NCBI GenBank assembly: GCA_002118135.1
Contig: BDIU01000016.1
Span: 62,001-126,000 of the forward strand
Reading direction: 5' to 3'
From: Trebouxia sp. TZW2008
Taxonomy: Eukaryota > Chlorophyta > Trebouxiophyceae > Trebouxiales > Trebouxiaceae
DNA length: 64,000 nt
Made by a program: the position numbers and the translations under genes. The stretch's first letter is position 1. Each line of letters opens with the position of its first letter. A model generated the notes under the pieces. It saw nothing but the letters and a program-made list of their open reading frames with translations, did no database searches and was not told the DNA's origin. This document shows positions 1-12,876 of the stretch, in pieces.

Positions 1-1547
1 ATGCCTGCTGTGCCTCCTATCCGGAATGCCCCAGCCTGCACATCTTTTTGACTGTAAGGGGCAGCAAGGGCATGTACTGGCTTAAGGCCTGTACTTCATT
101 TGGATCTGTTTGAGTTTGTTCAACAGCCACATCAAAAAGGCAATAAAGTACTTGGTGTCACCTTCAGGCACAACTTCTGCAATGACTGCAATGGTGCAAA
201 TGGAAGCTTGCATGAGTGGGGTTTGAGCGCTGATGTGAAATGACACTGGAATATGGTGTGTATCTGGAGCCCTCTCACTGTTGCTGGTTCCACAGACAAC
301 TTGCACGAGTGGATTTCCAGATCAAGTGTGTAGCTAGGCTGGCATAAATTGCAAGTTGCATGAGTAAATTCAGATCTGGTGTGTAAGCATGCTAGGGTAG
401 GTTGTGTACCTGAAGCCCTCCCACTGTTGCTGGTCCCAGCACAATCTTATTGTGCTTGGCCGCATAGGCAATGAGCTGCTTGGTGTCACCTTCAGGGACA
501 CCTTCTGCAATGACTGCAATGGTGCGTATGGAAGCTTGCTGAAGTGCTTCCATGGATGACTCATATGCGCTGCATCATCAATGACAGGGGCTCAGATGCT
601 AGCAATGCATGCAGGCAAGGTAGACAGCCTTAGTCATGCAGGATTGTGTGCATCATCTGCTACAAACAACATGATGAGACAAGTTCAAACATGTTGCAAA
701 TGACTTGATGCTGCACTTGCAATGCTTGAACGAAAGGACCTGTTTGGGTTGAGGCCATGTTTCAGGCAAAAATTCACATTCCAGGCCAAGCCAGTGGTTT
801 GCAGTAGTTTCAGGTCACAATGGAATGCCAACATGCAAGCTGTTGCAACAGACAGCCGTGCAGTTTCAATCTGCAATAGCTGGGTGAATTTGACCTATCA
901 TGCACTGGCTTTTGCAGGCATGTGGTGCAGACTGAACAACTGATATGCCACAGGATCCTGCTGCCTACCTCCTGAAAGAGGCAAAGTTGATGAACACATC
1001 TGCACCTCTGTGAGCCTTGACAGCTGCTGGTGTGCTGCATGCCAAACATGCCCGTCACTCAAAGCAGCAGATTGTATTTTGCGGCCATGCAAATCATCAA
1101 CTATGGCCACTGTACTACTGCGGCAGATCAATGCGCCAACATGACTCCAAGCGTTGAGATGGAAACACTATAGTCTCACCTGCCGTAAACAGGAATGGCA
1201 ATTTCTTCTGATCCAAAAAACAGCTTTTGAAAGCCACCAGACGAGCCAGGTTGTACGATGCAAGCTACCGAAGGTGTGCTTCGACCTGCAGATTACCCAA
1301 GCATGTGGCTGCGTGCACAACTCCGACAGGCAAATACACAACTATGTATCTGAGCCGTTTCGGCTTGATGCCGCTCTGCAGATTGGCACTGCAACCCCTG
1401 ATCTATCGCCGTGCATCGCGTGACCTGCACGAGCAGGTGCTCACCGCACAGATAGTCGAAGTCGAGCATTCGCTGAATAGATTTCTGCTTCCAATTGTAG
1501 AAGACCGCCTGCGTGTCCGAGCTGAAGATCTGTCCATGTTTCACCAT
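1..1547 (-). CDS. ACLB: ATP-citrate synthase (lyase) beta chain, 5' part, runs off left edge
   Basis: Cytosolic ATP-citrate lyase cleaves citrate with CoA and ATP to acetyl-CoA and oxaloacetate; plants and green algae split it into A and B subunits and this is the N-terminal part of B. Exons in minus order: 1547-1445 (starts MVKHGQIFSSDTQAVFYNWK, then QRMLDFDYLC), 1285-1180 (STPSVACIVQPGS, GGFQKLFFGSEEIAIPV), 1034-969 (HRGADVFINFASFR), 569-410 (AYESSMEAL, TIAVIAEGVPEGDTKQLIAY, GPATVGGLQ) and 35-1 (AGAFRIGGTAG). All junctions have GT donors and AG acceptors and the phases match, which fixes the gene model. The start is the ATG at 1547, where known B chains begin shortly before GQIFS. The catalytic C-terminal part lies outside the window. 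Decayed copies of the fourth exon sit in the following intron (entry at 127-305). Confidence 0.93.
127..305 (-). repeat. Decayed copies of ACLB exon 4 inside the next intron
   Basis: Two degenerate pieces of the exon at 569-410 lie in the intron that follows it. 305-262 resembles the exon's 3' end (the ACCAGCAACAGTG... part through CTCCAG) but the donor GT is now AT. 213-127 resembles the exon's middle: its frame still reads QASICTIAVIAE and VPEGDTK. Neither is usable as an exon as it stands. They look like relics of a local tandem duplication. Confidence 0.8.
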
Positions 1548-1750
1548 GTTTCCCGAGAGCTTTGTCGTCAAAACGCAGTGCTCATCGTCGGATCTGCTGC
1601 ACTCTTGAGTTGTTTGTGCTGCTCATCGTTGTGTCGCGATTGCGTTCTTTGCGTACTGTCCGAGCGCGGTGCCAATTGCCAGTGCGCCCCATCTCGCCGG
1701 TGACTAATGACAAATCCACTAGCAACTCAGCTACTGCATCAAAACTGTTG

Positions 1751-1787
<37 letters not shown>

Positions 1788-2612
1788 CCGCTGCTTGCTG
1801 ACGTGAAACATATTCTCGGGGGGTTTTGTACTTGGTACAAGATCCACACGCAACTTGCTGCTTTCTTGACATTATGCCAATCGCAAACAGGCAGCCACAC
1901 AGACCATTGAATAATGACTTATAGGACATCAGGTATGCAATGACAAATAGTTTGAAGCAGTCAAATGACACGAAAGAGGTCAACTGACGTCTTGCAGCGG
2001 CAGTGTCTGTCACAGCATTGTCTGAGGGCATTTGAGCATTGTGCAAATGCACAAAAGGTGCAAAATGTGATGCATGCCCAAAGATCTGCATCTTGTCACT
2101 GTAGACTCAGACATTGTTGGGTGTTGAATAATTGGCAACTTCTTTTATTAACGTCATCCTTGAGGTTTGATAACTGATTTGCTTGAGCATATGTCTTACT
2201 TCGCAATGTTTCGAATGACCCTGATGCAAGTCCTGAAATCAAGCAATCAGTACTGAATAAGCATACACTTCCTGCAAAGTCGAACTCAAAGCGCTTGAAG
2301 CTGCTGTAATCTTAGCGACAAAGTAAGCTGAATTTTCCTTGAGTAACAGATCACCTGATCCACGTAATGAAATGAGTGCCCATTACAGGGCACATTAGTC
2401 AGTGCTGGTCACTCAACCAAGCACAGTGATCGCGCTTTGCATGAAGCAGAGATCAGTCATCAAATGGCATCTGTACAGAATCCGCAATCAAGCTGGTACT
2501 CTTGATCTCTGTATCAGTCAGTAGTCCATATGCTGTATGAGCTGCAGATGTCTACTTGTTCAGGCTCTTGCTATGACGCCTAAACGGCATACACCTTTCT
2601 TTTCTTTCCTTT
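1548..2612. other. Intergenic stretch between ACLB start and peroxiredoxin end
   Basis: Upstream of the ACLB ATG the DNA to about 1710 is relatively GC-rich, as expected for a promoter or 5' UTR. A TTGC tetranucleotide run follows at 1748-1788. I see no supportable gene in the rest; the open frames on both strands have no recognisable protein similarity and no consistent splice structure. Confidence 0.5.
1748..1788. repeat. (TTGC)n microsatellite
   Basis: About ten consecutive TTGC/CTTG units, followed by a few imperfect ones. Simple-sequence repeat between genes. Confidence 0.95.
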
Positions 2613-4639
2613 CTACTTGTTCAGCTGAGATATGTCAGTCAGGCGCAGATAGTCAATTCCGCTTGGTACCTGCATGCACAGCAATGCATTTACAGCATGT
2701 CAAACAAAAGACGTGGCCGATTTAAGCAAGCTATTGCAGAGCCCATAATACAACCAGTCGCTACACAGTTGAAGTGTGTGACAACATCTGCCCAGAAGAA
2801 TGAGTGTTGTTCAGCATTTGCAGGCCAAGCCTGTGTGTTGGGCGGATGTTCAACATTAGCATTACCAGCATGGATAGACTGCAATGCAGGTTGGTCTTCT
2901 CAGTTTTGTGACGACACCTTTTCCATATAGGCAGTAAAGTTCGACATGTCGTTTGCACATGACCAGTGGCATCAACATAATGAGGTAAATGTCACATTTG
3001 ACAGACCAGCTTGAACAACAGGGATGTTGAAGGAAAACAATGAAACTGTTGGAACTGTTGTTGGCAATCCACACCTTGCATGAATGGTGGCCTGGGAAGT
3101 GCATCTGGGCGTCTTCAGGCGTAACAGTGGGCAGCAGGAAAGCCCACCCCTTCTTGCCAATGCTCTCATGGTTGTATGGCCAGTTGGCTGGTGTTGCCTG
3201 CAGACATGAAAGACATATTGCATGTCTTGATGCTGAGTTCGCATTATGGATCATGGGTCACTGGGGCAGCAGGGAAGCGCAGGCAACTGTGGGACATCTC
3301 TGCTTGCAAACTCATGCACATTCTAGCAGAAGCAAAAGTAGGATGGAGACAATGGGGAACACATACCACAGAGTGCTTAGCAGATAGCTGCAGCGCATCC
3401 ACACACCGCATGATCTCATCCATATTGCGACCCACAGACGCTGGGTAATTCAGCGACAACTTCAGCTTCTTGTCAGGTCCAATGATGAAGACCGCTCTGA
3501 TGGTCAATGGTAGGTCGTTGCTATCCTTGTTGCTAGGGTCCAGCATCCCATACCTGACAGGAAAATGAGCACCACACACTTTGTGTTCGGAATAAAAGAC
3601 AGCAAAACGCATGGTGTCGTGCATGGGCAATGGCAGCATGTAAAAAGCTCAGGTCAACAGCAGCTGTGATGGTAGGCTGGTTCGGATGACACCAGCATCA
3701 ACTCGACATCATGGCAAGCATGACAGAATAATTGCAACGACCATGATCAGGATAGCTTTTTGGTAAGCAAGCTTACTCGTGCTGACCTGTGATGCATGTC
3801 TGCAAGTGATTTCCATGCACATGCTACCTTACCTAGAGCAAGCACTTTCTGATGCAGAGCTAATGTGTCCACTATTGTCTACGCTGATGTCAGATCAATT
3901 GCAAGAAAATGGCATTGCCTTACTTGATTGCAATGGATCTATCAGCGTCTCCAATGATTGGAAAATTTATTGTCACCTTGTTCTCACAGTGCGCCACTAC
4001 ATCTTGCAGCCATTTGTTATGACTTTCAACCTGCATATCCATTCATGATCGACACATCAGCCAACAAGCATTGTGTTCACTGCACTGGAGATGCTGTCTG
4101 ACCATGTCATGAAATCGCATGATTCAGAAGGGGAAATTCAAGTCAAGCTCTTCTGTTTTGCCCCAGCAACGAACTGGCTGAAGGCTATGCTGAGCAGACT
4201 TACTGGATCTGCTGACAGTGTCGCCAGCTTGACACCCTTGGCTCTCAACTCATCATACTTCAGGGCCAGCCGGCCGATCTCAGTGGTGCAAACAGGCTGC
4301 GATGGCAGAACGATATCAGGACATATACAGCGTTGCAGGCGTGCTTTCTGCCCGTGAAAGTCAAGTAACTCACTGTGAAGTCAGCTGGATGAGAAAAGAG
4401 AATTGCCCAGGAGCCTTCGATCCATTTGTGCCAGTCCATATGGCCCTGTGTCGTCTCAGCGGAGAAGTCGGGCACGGTGTTGCCCAGACGTAAGACCTAT
4501 AAGTCGCGTGTCTCGCAGTCAGTGCTGCACGGCCGCAACCAAAACGGCGACAAACGGCTGAGCTTACTCCATCTGATGACTGCTCTGGATACAGCTTGGC
4601 GTACATTTCAGTACCACTTTTCACGTCGGTGTTACACAT
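2613..4639 (-). CDS. PRX6: 1-Cys peroxiredoxin (Prx6 type)
   Basis: Thiol peroxidase reducing H2O2 and lipid hydroperoxides with a single peroxidatic cysteine. Exons in minus order: 4639-4568 (tentative first exon, phase 0), 4496-4374 ([29 protein letters not shown]), 4296-4204 (PVCTTEIG with the catalytic Cys, then [10 protein letters not shown]), 4030-3924 ([14 protein letters not shown]), 3553-3367 ([36 protein letters not shown]), 3197-3075 ([23 protein letters not shown]) and 2669-2613 ([12 protein letters not shown], stop). Every intron is GT..AG and all phases agree. The order matches the family from the N-terminal DF motif to the VPSG..YLR tail, which is specific to the Prx6 class. 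No resolving cysteine motif of 2-Cys enzymes is seen. Length is about 250 residues against roughly 220 in the family; the extra residues come from the uncertain first exon, where a second in-frame Met could be the true start. Confidence 0.94.
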
Positions 4640-7550
4640 TCTGTAAGCGTTTTAGAGGGTCAAAAGACCTGAAGGTTCCCTGTATGACCTCGAGTAGAAG
4701 CAGGAAAATAACGAAATTTAGATCAGGCGTCCGAGAGCTGGCTGCAGTCAGTTGCGATCGGCTTAAGCGCACGCAAGACGTCGCTATGCAGTCCCCCTTG
4801 GCGATGAGTAATGAGATGAACATGTGAGAGAAGTTGTGCTGATCTGACGCAATTCTTCTTCTTCCATCCTGATTGCTCCGGCAGCCAGCTGGACACGCTT
4901 TAGATGCACCAACTCAACTTGAAACTTCAAAGCTAAGGTATGCAGATGCGTGCATAGCCTACAGTCCGTTTCAACACGCCTGCAATTCCACAGAAACATC
5001 AACTTTAAGGCAGAAATTTAATGGACTACTTTCAACACAATTCCAGCTGAGCAACTGCTGCGCAAGTCTTGTGCTGACAGGCTGGGCAGAACGGCTGCGC
5101 TTGAAGCAGGTCTTTCCGAAAAATGCCATACATGTGCCTCAGACGGCTTGTTGATCGACAGGAGCAGTGTGGGCTGGCATTGTGGTGTCACATACCTGGA
5201 CAATTGTGTGCACTCACTTTCATCAGGACACACTAAGGCTGCTTCTACCCGCAGGGCCCCCCACAATGCCCAACAGCATGGATTTTTATCTGCTTCTGAA
5301 ATCTTCACTCTTTTATAGCGGGTGTACACAGCTGTCTTGGCGCATGAAACATCACTGCCAGCCCATGTATCTGCCCCAAATGCGCTACACATGCACAAGC
5401 ATAGAGGGCTTATAACCAGATGCGGTTGACCTGTTGAGGTGCAAGTTGTCATGGCTGACAGCTTGCAAAGACTTTTCAATTGCAAGCATGAGGGCAATTG
5501 TCTTGGCTTGCCCAATACTGGTGTAGCTGCATGACATGCGCACCTTGCTCATGATGAACAATTGTGTGCCCAACACTACTACACATGCGCAGTAATGCTT
5601 GTGTTGCACAACACCCGGAATAAGCACCTCGCCATCTAGCTAGCAATGCTTTTTGTCCCATATGTGCTCTGTAACAGAATGATCAGGCAGACAAGTATGG
5701 CCAATCTTGTACAGGAGCACGGTTATGCCGCTGAGCATATTCAACTGCAAGTGCTTGATGTAAACTCAAGTATGACATATTACTGATGCATCAATAAATC
5801 AGCATGGCGCTTCAGCCAACCGGGGCAGAGCACAAGAACAATAGCATAACAGTGTTTGTGCTCTAGAGCAGATCTGCTGGCCATGCAAAGGCTGTTCAAT
5901 ATCACAGAAGGTGGACCACATATCAAACCAAGTGGCTCAAATTCCGCAATGATTGACCCAAGTTGCCAGCAGCTGTGACGTCTCATCTTGAGCGAGGCTC
6001 AGCCAATGATCAAAGGGCCCCTACCATCTCAAGCATGGTGCAGGTCAGAAGCTTGACCAACAGGAAAGGACATTGCATCATGCAATGCCTATTGACCAAC
6101 TGGTTGTACATGTGCTTCTGTATGCTAAAGGAGCTCACGCGTTTTGATACATGCAGTGGCCACAAGCTGCCATTAGCATGCCAGTCTCCTCCAGAGGTGT
6201 GCCTTTCAATGCTACAAGGAAAGGCAGCCTCCATAGTGGCACCTGTAGCTACGCCTGAAGCACCTATTCCAACTACCGCTTGTGCACGTTGACAGAGACA
6301 CGCTCTAGAGCGGTTTAGCTATGGTGCTCGGGCATCAAGACTGATAGAAGTCTACGGCATGCTGTCATAGGTCACTAGAGCTTCATTATCATTCAATGGG
6401 ACCAGCTTTGCCTTTGGGGCAATGAGAAACACTTTATGATATATAGATATATATGACCTGCTGTCAGCGTGTTGTAGACAGACAGTGCAGCTGTGCATGC
6501 TCAAGCTTGTGCATGGTCAGATAAGTATATCGTGGAATAAGCTCGAAGGAATCTCAAAGAAACCTGTTGGTCGCTTATGGCTATGCGTGCAGCACGTCCC
6601 TAGCCCAAGCTGTGCAACTGGGGAGGTTGACTGCTAGACCAGCTTGAGTTGCAGTGATCCATTCAGAGGGTTGCAAAGAATCTTGTCTTGGATGCAGCTG
6701 CTGTCAGATAAGCAGCACCTAATGGACAAACCTTTGCCATGTGCTTGATTGTGACGCGCACACTAGTGCTTGCAGGTTGAACGCTCTCTATTATGTCAGA
6801 ATCACAGGAGAGGATGAGGGAATGAACTCAGCCTGCAGTCAACCATCCAAACCAGTTTGTGGAAAGTCTTCTGTAGGCCCAATCACAACATGTCGCCTCT
6901 TATAGCTGCATGCCTGCGCAACTGCAAGTGTCCACCTTCAGAGCTCAACACAGTCTGGCCAGCTGGCAGAAGTGTCTGCAGACCTGCCAGTCGAAGTGCT
7001 GTGCAGCTCAAAAAGTCCTGTGCAGCTCAAAAAGTCCTGTGCAGCTCAAAAAGTCCTGTGCAGCTCACAAGCTCCCCAGCTGTTTCATAATGGGCCCGTC
7101 ACATAGGTTAGCTTCAAAGAATGTGCACCGCGCTCAGCAGGTGCAAAACACCGCATTACATTCGAGTAATGCTGCATAGATGGAGTACTCCATCTAAACT
7201 TTCCTGACACCATAGTACTGTGGGTGGTGCTTGCCCGCCGTGTGGTGCTCAGAGTGCAATACTCCATGTTTCGCATGCAAATGCTCTGAATGCACTCATC
7301 TACCACTACTATAAAAGCACTCCAAGTGTTTCTGCAGTGTGGCTCATGAGTGATCACTGGCATTTGTAGTGGTCTTGAGCTAGTGTCTAGACAGCCTTGT
7401 GTTCCGTATGCACTGGATGCAGCCAGAGTGTACTGTGACAGGAAAACTCTGCTACGTATGTATACACAGCCTTAGTGCCAGATCCTGGTATTTTTGGATC
7501 ATATTTGAGGTATGCATCTCAACGTGCTCATGTGCTGCAGAGGCGCTCTG
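4640..7550. other. Stretch without a confident gene
   Basis: Open frames exist on both strands but none shows a known family or a consistent exon chain. The most coding-like piece is on the minus strand around 5530-5400 (frame reading SIGQAKTIALMLAIEKSLQ followed by a possible GT donor). It could be an exon of an unrecognised gene. A second possible piece is minus 6234-6010. Neither is annotated as a gene. Confidence 0.4.
7001..7073. repeat. 19-bp tandem repeat, about 4 copies
   Basis: The unit TGTGCAGCTCAAAAAGTCC is repeated three times perfectly and then ends in a diverged fourth copy. It lies outside any supported exon. Confidence 0.95.
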
Positions 7551-10500
7551 TTAATCACAGCTTGAGTCTGCGGCAAGCTGTGTAGGTAGCTTTGCAGACC
7601 CCAGCGCCTCCAAAGTAAGGCATTCCATCTCTGCTAGGCGCATTGCAATGGGAAAGTTGGGCTCCTGTGCAACTAGAATATCGCAAATGCTCTGATCTAC
7701 TTGCACGCTCCGCACACGTTTGTTGATGTTCATGTCTCGTCTGATGCTCTCAGCCATCAAACAGCACTTTTTCTGCAAGGCAAATGCCATAGATGAAACG
7801 CATTTGTCAACCTCTGGCAGGCGTGTGCACAGGCGCCAAGCATGGGGACCATGATGCTACACGCGAGTGTTCAATAGCAAGATGGAGCGTTTCTGAACCA
7901 GCAGCATTGGCCAACCGTCAGCAAGAAATGTGATTGACTTGTGGGACATGACAACCACTCATAACATGCAGCAGCTCCACAGCTCTGCAGCGATGATTTG
8001 TTGCAGTCACTTGACATGTCAGGCAGCCCTGCGTTGAATCCCCCGACACCTGTACTATAAGACTATGAAACTTGCCAAGCTGGCGAAATGCGGCAGCTTG
8101 CATGCTTGTCATGACTTGGGATGCCAACTGTACCTGGAGATCAGGCAAAATCTTGAGCAGTTGTGCTTTGGCCTCCTCATTTTCTTTCACCATTCCAACC
8201 AGGCACAGCAAGACTTCCATGAGCCACTTAGCATCATCCCCGCCTAGATGAACCTGCAACAAGCTGAACACGTCACTCAACTCATTGTTCCATGCCCAGA
8301 CAAAGCTTGTATTTCAAACAGCTACTTGCAAATGACCACAAGTGCAAGATGCGCATAGACTGCATCACACGTCCAATTGTGTCATGAATAACAGCGCAAG
8401 CCACGGGGTAATTCTTGCCCTGCTACAAACATGTTGAAGCCTAGCAGAAGGGGCGCACACAATCTGGACGTGAAATTGTGCCTATAAATCCAAGTTAGGC
8501 AAGCTACTGCGGCATTGATCCTCAACAGCCTGGCAAGCTGACTCACCTGCACCGCTGCTGGATTTGCCAAGCACTTGTACATTGCCTCTAGGCTGGCAGG
8601 CAACAGCTGATCCCCAAAGTGCTCAGGCCAAGTCCCAGCTGCCTTCATCTCGCGTGTCAACTGGGTGAGCACAGCTCGCAATATTGGGTAGAGACTGACA
8701 AGCAGCAGCGTGGCGTTGCAGCCCTGCTGCTGAATCTGCACAAATTGTGCCCAATCAAATTGACCGTTTGAGCACCCAGCAGCTACTGCCTTGCAGTCAA
8801 GCTTACTCTATTCATTGCCAACAGGTAGAGTGCATGCATGTCAACATGATGTTAGCCTGGCAAGCAGGTGTGCTGCCTCAGCTATTAGTCAGCTCAGGCA
8901 TACAAGCATAGCATCTTGATGCAAAAGTGTGCTGAAGTGACCAGGACACAGTCAAGGTTGCACATACCTGCGCCACCCAGCGCTCATCGCATCCATTGCG
9001 ATTGTAGACAGCTGCAATCAAACCGCAAAGGTGGCGTGCTAGCGTCAGCAGCATTCTGGCTGCAGTCTCTTCCTTTTTTATTTCAGCCGTGTACCCGTCT
9101 GCTTCTGTTCTTGCTTCGCCGCGTTCATGAGCATACTTGTCCTGACAACGCCTCACTATGCTTGTGTTGCGGGGCCTTTGAAAGGAGCTGCGGTTCACAC
9201 CAAAGAAGCGCTTGGTTTTTTCCCAATTGTTCATGACTTCAGCCACAACTACATCAACCATGTGTGCTGCTTCTCCTGCATCCAGCAACACCAAGGGATG
9301 TACCTTGCTTTCACACAAGTTTGGCCCAGCCATGCAGGTGCGTGACCACACATATGGTGGCGCATGCCAAAGCTGGCAAAGCAGCAGATGACAACAACAA
9401 GGGTTGCTTACTGCAGACTACTTGTGACCAACAGGAGGTTTGCACAGGCTGACCTTTCAAGAGATAGATGCCTGCATTCACCATCCCAGAGAAAGGGGTT
9501 ACGCAATCTGGGTAATTGGCAGAGTCTTTTCTGGAGAAAAGAGTTTCGCAGTCCAAGCAGGCCTTGTTTTCAAGTCCTCCAACGCAGAGGGCCAGCAAAG
9601 TCAGTCCTGCCTCAGTCTTGGAGGTATGCTTCTTGATGACACCTGCATGCAGCAGTCCCGTTGATGAGACCTCAGACACAGCTTGCAGCCACAGTTGAGC
9701 AATGTTGCATGCATTGTACCATTTTGTGTAGGCTATTCCACAAAGCAACATGCTTGCTGTTGTACCAAACATGCTTGCATTTGTGTTAGATGCCTTGTCT
9801 GCTTGTAATGCAGCACACAAAGCAGACCTTTCAGACATGGCACCAAATATTGCCTCAGCTGTTTCTGCAGCCAGGTCCTTCCATCTCCACCGGGCTCCAA
9901 TTCCATCATGTGCCTCAGCTGCTCTTGCCTGAGTTTAGCTCGCTCCGCCTTGCTTTTGTCTCCTGCTGTGCCACTGACAGCCACCAAAGGAGGAGGCTCC
10001 CTCTTGCCATCGTCCATTTCATCCAGTTCAACAAGCATGGGTGGATCGTCAAGACTCAGCTCTGCCAGGCTGGCGCCATTCCTGATAGCCACGTCTGCAG
10101 TCAGCAACATCAGTATGCCAATCATCTTGCTGTCTATACATCCTCACATCCCTGCATGCATGCTCAACATGCATTTGGCGAGCAGCTTCCCTGGTTGCCA
10201 GTCATGCAGAAACTGGTAGGCTTGAGCGTCACAGCCAGTGACAGTGATGTCAGTTGAGTGTGACTGCTTGGCAATTCTGGATGCTGCTCAAGGCAGCACT
10301 TGACCATAACAGCAGCTAGCCTCTTGCAACATGTTGCGCAGTCTCTGATGCATTCAGACATGGCGTGCCCCACATCAGAGTTGAGAGTCCAAGGTGCAAG
10401 CAAATGCAGGGATCAAATCCAACAGACCTCCATCAACCCAGGCTGACACATCGCCTTTGCGCTGCATTTGGATCTGACGCTCAGTCTTGACACGAGGCTT

Positions 10501-12070
10501 GACTTCATCCTTCGCCTTCTTCACTTCATCCTTCATCTTCTTAGGCGTACTTAGTTCTGCATCAAATTTTGGCCCACTGCCTGGAGTGCTTGTGGTAGAG
10601 ACAGATGGCTCCTGCAGATGAAACTGTGCTTCAATCACGTGTTGTGCCTTTGCTCTTTCATCTTATTCATTGCTCCCAGTGACTGTGCATGACTACTACA
10701 AACTAATCTTGGATCACAGGTCTCCAGGGCACTGCAAGACTACAGTGTGTGCTTTGCAGTGGAAAGTGCTTCACCTCCTGGGTCATGGTGACAAGGCGTT
10801 TTTCTAAGCTCCCTGCACCCTCACGCTGAAGCACTTCCAGGAAAGCTTGAGCCACATCTGGGCTCACCCTAAAGGCAAATTCACCGGCGCTTGCATGTCT
10901 ATACTGACCAAGAGCTCTTGCAAAACAGCGGACAGCAGTAGTTTGATGGCAGCAATGATTTGCAGTGCCATACCATTCCAAGTCAGCTTTCTTGGTTGGC
11001 CGCTCAGGAGTGCCGTCACCAGAGGTCGCACTTTCAGTAGATCCTGCTCTTTGGCGCTTTTTCTGGTTAGCTGTCAGGTCAGCCGCTGCTGCCTGCAACA
11101 TCACAGACAGCAGGTTGTGCATAAAACCACAAAATGCAAATTTGTGGTTTTATGCAAGACCCGCCACAAGTAACAGCAAACATTAAAACTCCTTCTGAAA
11201 CAGCACTGCATTTGATGCATTCTATAAAGCACACCTCTGCTGGCCTGGAGCCTGCGCTTGGCCTGTGCAAGGCTGTGGCAGAAGTAAGGTCTGTGGAGGC
11301 TTCCCTCGGCACACTGGTTGGACTTGCATTGTGAGAAACCGGAAGAGAAGGGTCCAAGGTGTTCTGCTGAGGCTTAGCTGAAGGCAGTGTTCCAGCATGA
11401 TTGCTGTGCTTGGCCGCTTCTGATGCAGCGGACATGTATGCTGGCATTGGTACGGAATCAAGTACTACACACTCAGGCACGTCACAAAGCAGTGCTTCAA
11501 ACTCAGGCTCAGCGGCGGGGTGGCTGCGGGAGGCAGGCTCCCTGCCCTGGCTGGGAGCTGCACAAGGCAAGCGCATAGTTCATGTGGATCATGGTGAATG
11601 TTGCTGTTGCCATGGCATGCAAGCCCCTGTTTGAAAAATGGGGTTCTGCCCCAGAAAGCTGGGGATCAAACAAAAGGTACAGCTCCTTTGCAACAGCAAT
11701 GAAGGTTATGTGGCCAGCACTTTGCATATTAGCAGGCAAAGCAGCAGTGTTTATAACAGGAAGAACAGCACACTTGCTTGGCAAGAGGAGGATGCCTTGC
11801 CTTACCTGCCAAAGCGCTGAAGGCAGACTTGTTGCGCGTGATGCTTGCAAGAGGAACTTCAGCATCCACAACCGGTGCGGTGGCAACCGGTGCGGTGGCT
11901 CCCGGCGCATGTGGCCCAGCCACTGCTTCAGACTGGGCTGGTAAGTGGGCATGGTCACTGTGCTTGGCAGGGGTGCGAGGAGGTTTGTGGTGCTTGGCAG
12001 ATAAGGGAGGCTCTGCCAGGACATTGAAATGGCTCGTCTTGGCAGATGCTGCACTTGGACAGTTTGGCAT
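7551..12070 (-). CDS. Multi-exon protein of unknown function, helical (ARM/HEAT-like) C-terminal part
   Basis: I do not recognise this protein. Phase-consistent exons on the minus strand include 9303-8968 (VHPLVLLDAGEAAHMVDVVV; YAHERGEARTEADGYTAEI), 8735-8547 (LYPILRAVLTQLTREM; PASLEAMYKCLANPAAVQ), 8253-8134 (DDAKWLMEVLLCLVGMVKE) and the last exon 7772-7551 (MAESIRRDMNINKRV; stop). Further coding-like exons lie near 9618-9425, 10102-9849 (SLDDPPMLVELDEMDD; KAERAKLRQEQL), 10612-10425 (Lys-rich, KKMKDEVKKAKDEVKPRV) and 11100-10750 (LTANQKKRQRAGSTES; FLEVLQREGAGSLEKRL). The N-terminal part (about 12070-11080) is Ala/Pro/Ser-rich and low in complexity, so its exon limits and the start are uncertain. 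Alternating leucine-rich helices in the C-terminal half suggest an alpha-solenoid scaffold; a nuclear scaffold is possible given the basic patches, but that is inference. Confidence 0.6.
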
Positions 12071-12564
12071 TGTCCTTTCAAGGGCGGCCGCGCTTCAGCT
12101 GAGGCTGCGTCTGCTAGGGGTCAAGAATTGGCTGTGAGAAGGCTGTCAGCTGGCTGCGCTGGACTGTTGGGGCTTGGACAATGGAAACAACATCTGCGTC
12201 TGCAATCAGAAGGCATGAATATCAGGCGTGATAATGCCAGGGATACCCAAGCCAAAATGCAGTCGAGCGGACCTCAGGCCTGGATCTTTATGCTACGGTC
12301 GGTCCTAAAACAAAAGTTACCTTCGAAAGGGCGCTGATGTTCCTTATGCGTGGCTACGGGCCAGATCGGTCAAACTCGCGGGACGAAGCCTCGACCGTCA
12401 AACAGAGATCAAGATACCGGCATGAGCAGGCAGGCAAGCAGACGTAGACTTGTGGACGGTTGCAGCGCATTTAAGATTGAACTGGACTGCAGGGACTGCA
12501 CACGCGTAGCATCAACAGTCTGAAATCTCACACAGACAGTCAAAAGAACCGCAGGGGTCACAGG

Positions 12565-12606
12565 AAGGAAGGTGTTGGAGGGGGCAGAGGGGGGGGAAGG
12601 GGGGTT
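12565..12606 (+). other. G-run tract, possible G-quadruplex
   Basis: Several runs of three to eight guanines (GGAGGGGG, GAGGGGGGGG, AAGGGGGG) within about 40 bases. It lies between the 3' end of hexokinase and the 5' side of the unknown gene on the same strand. Only the sequence pattern supports this. Confidence 0.5.
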
Positions 12607-12876
12607 TGAATTTTCTTCAAACCTGTGATGAAGGGTTAATCATTGCAGTGCTGGTCTCCTGCAGCGCACCTGGGGAATACAAACGCGACTGTATCGAGAG
12701 GGACATGTTTGACCAAGTTAGTATGCCTTTAGGGTCCATGTGGCCACGCCTAGGCCTATTGAAGTCTACAGGTACCTGTGGCAGGTGCTGCTGGTCTTTA
12801 GCTGCTGAACGAGTTGACAGAGCGATGCATGTATAGGCTTCCTCCCAACATGGAGTACCCTTGTCAGGCACAAGAA

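Noticed and set aside
1227..1703. 158-codon plus open frame at the left end
   Set aside because: It overlaps ACLB exons 1 and 2 on the opposite strand, which are clearly homologous to the lyase, and has no recognisable product itself.
4260..4475. Single-exon reading of the peroxiredoxin N-terminus past HPADFT
   Set aside because: The frame after this point is intron (GTGAGT donor). The catalytic PVCTTEIG is in the next exon, in phase.
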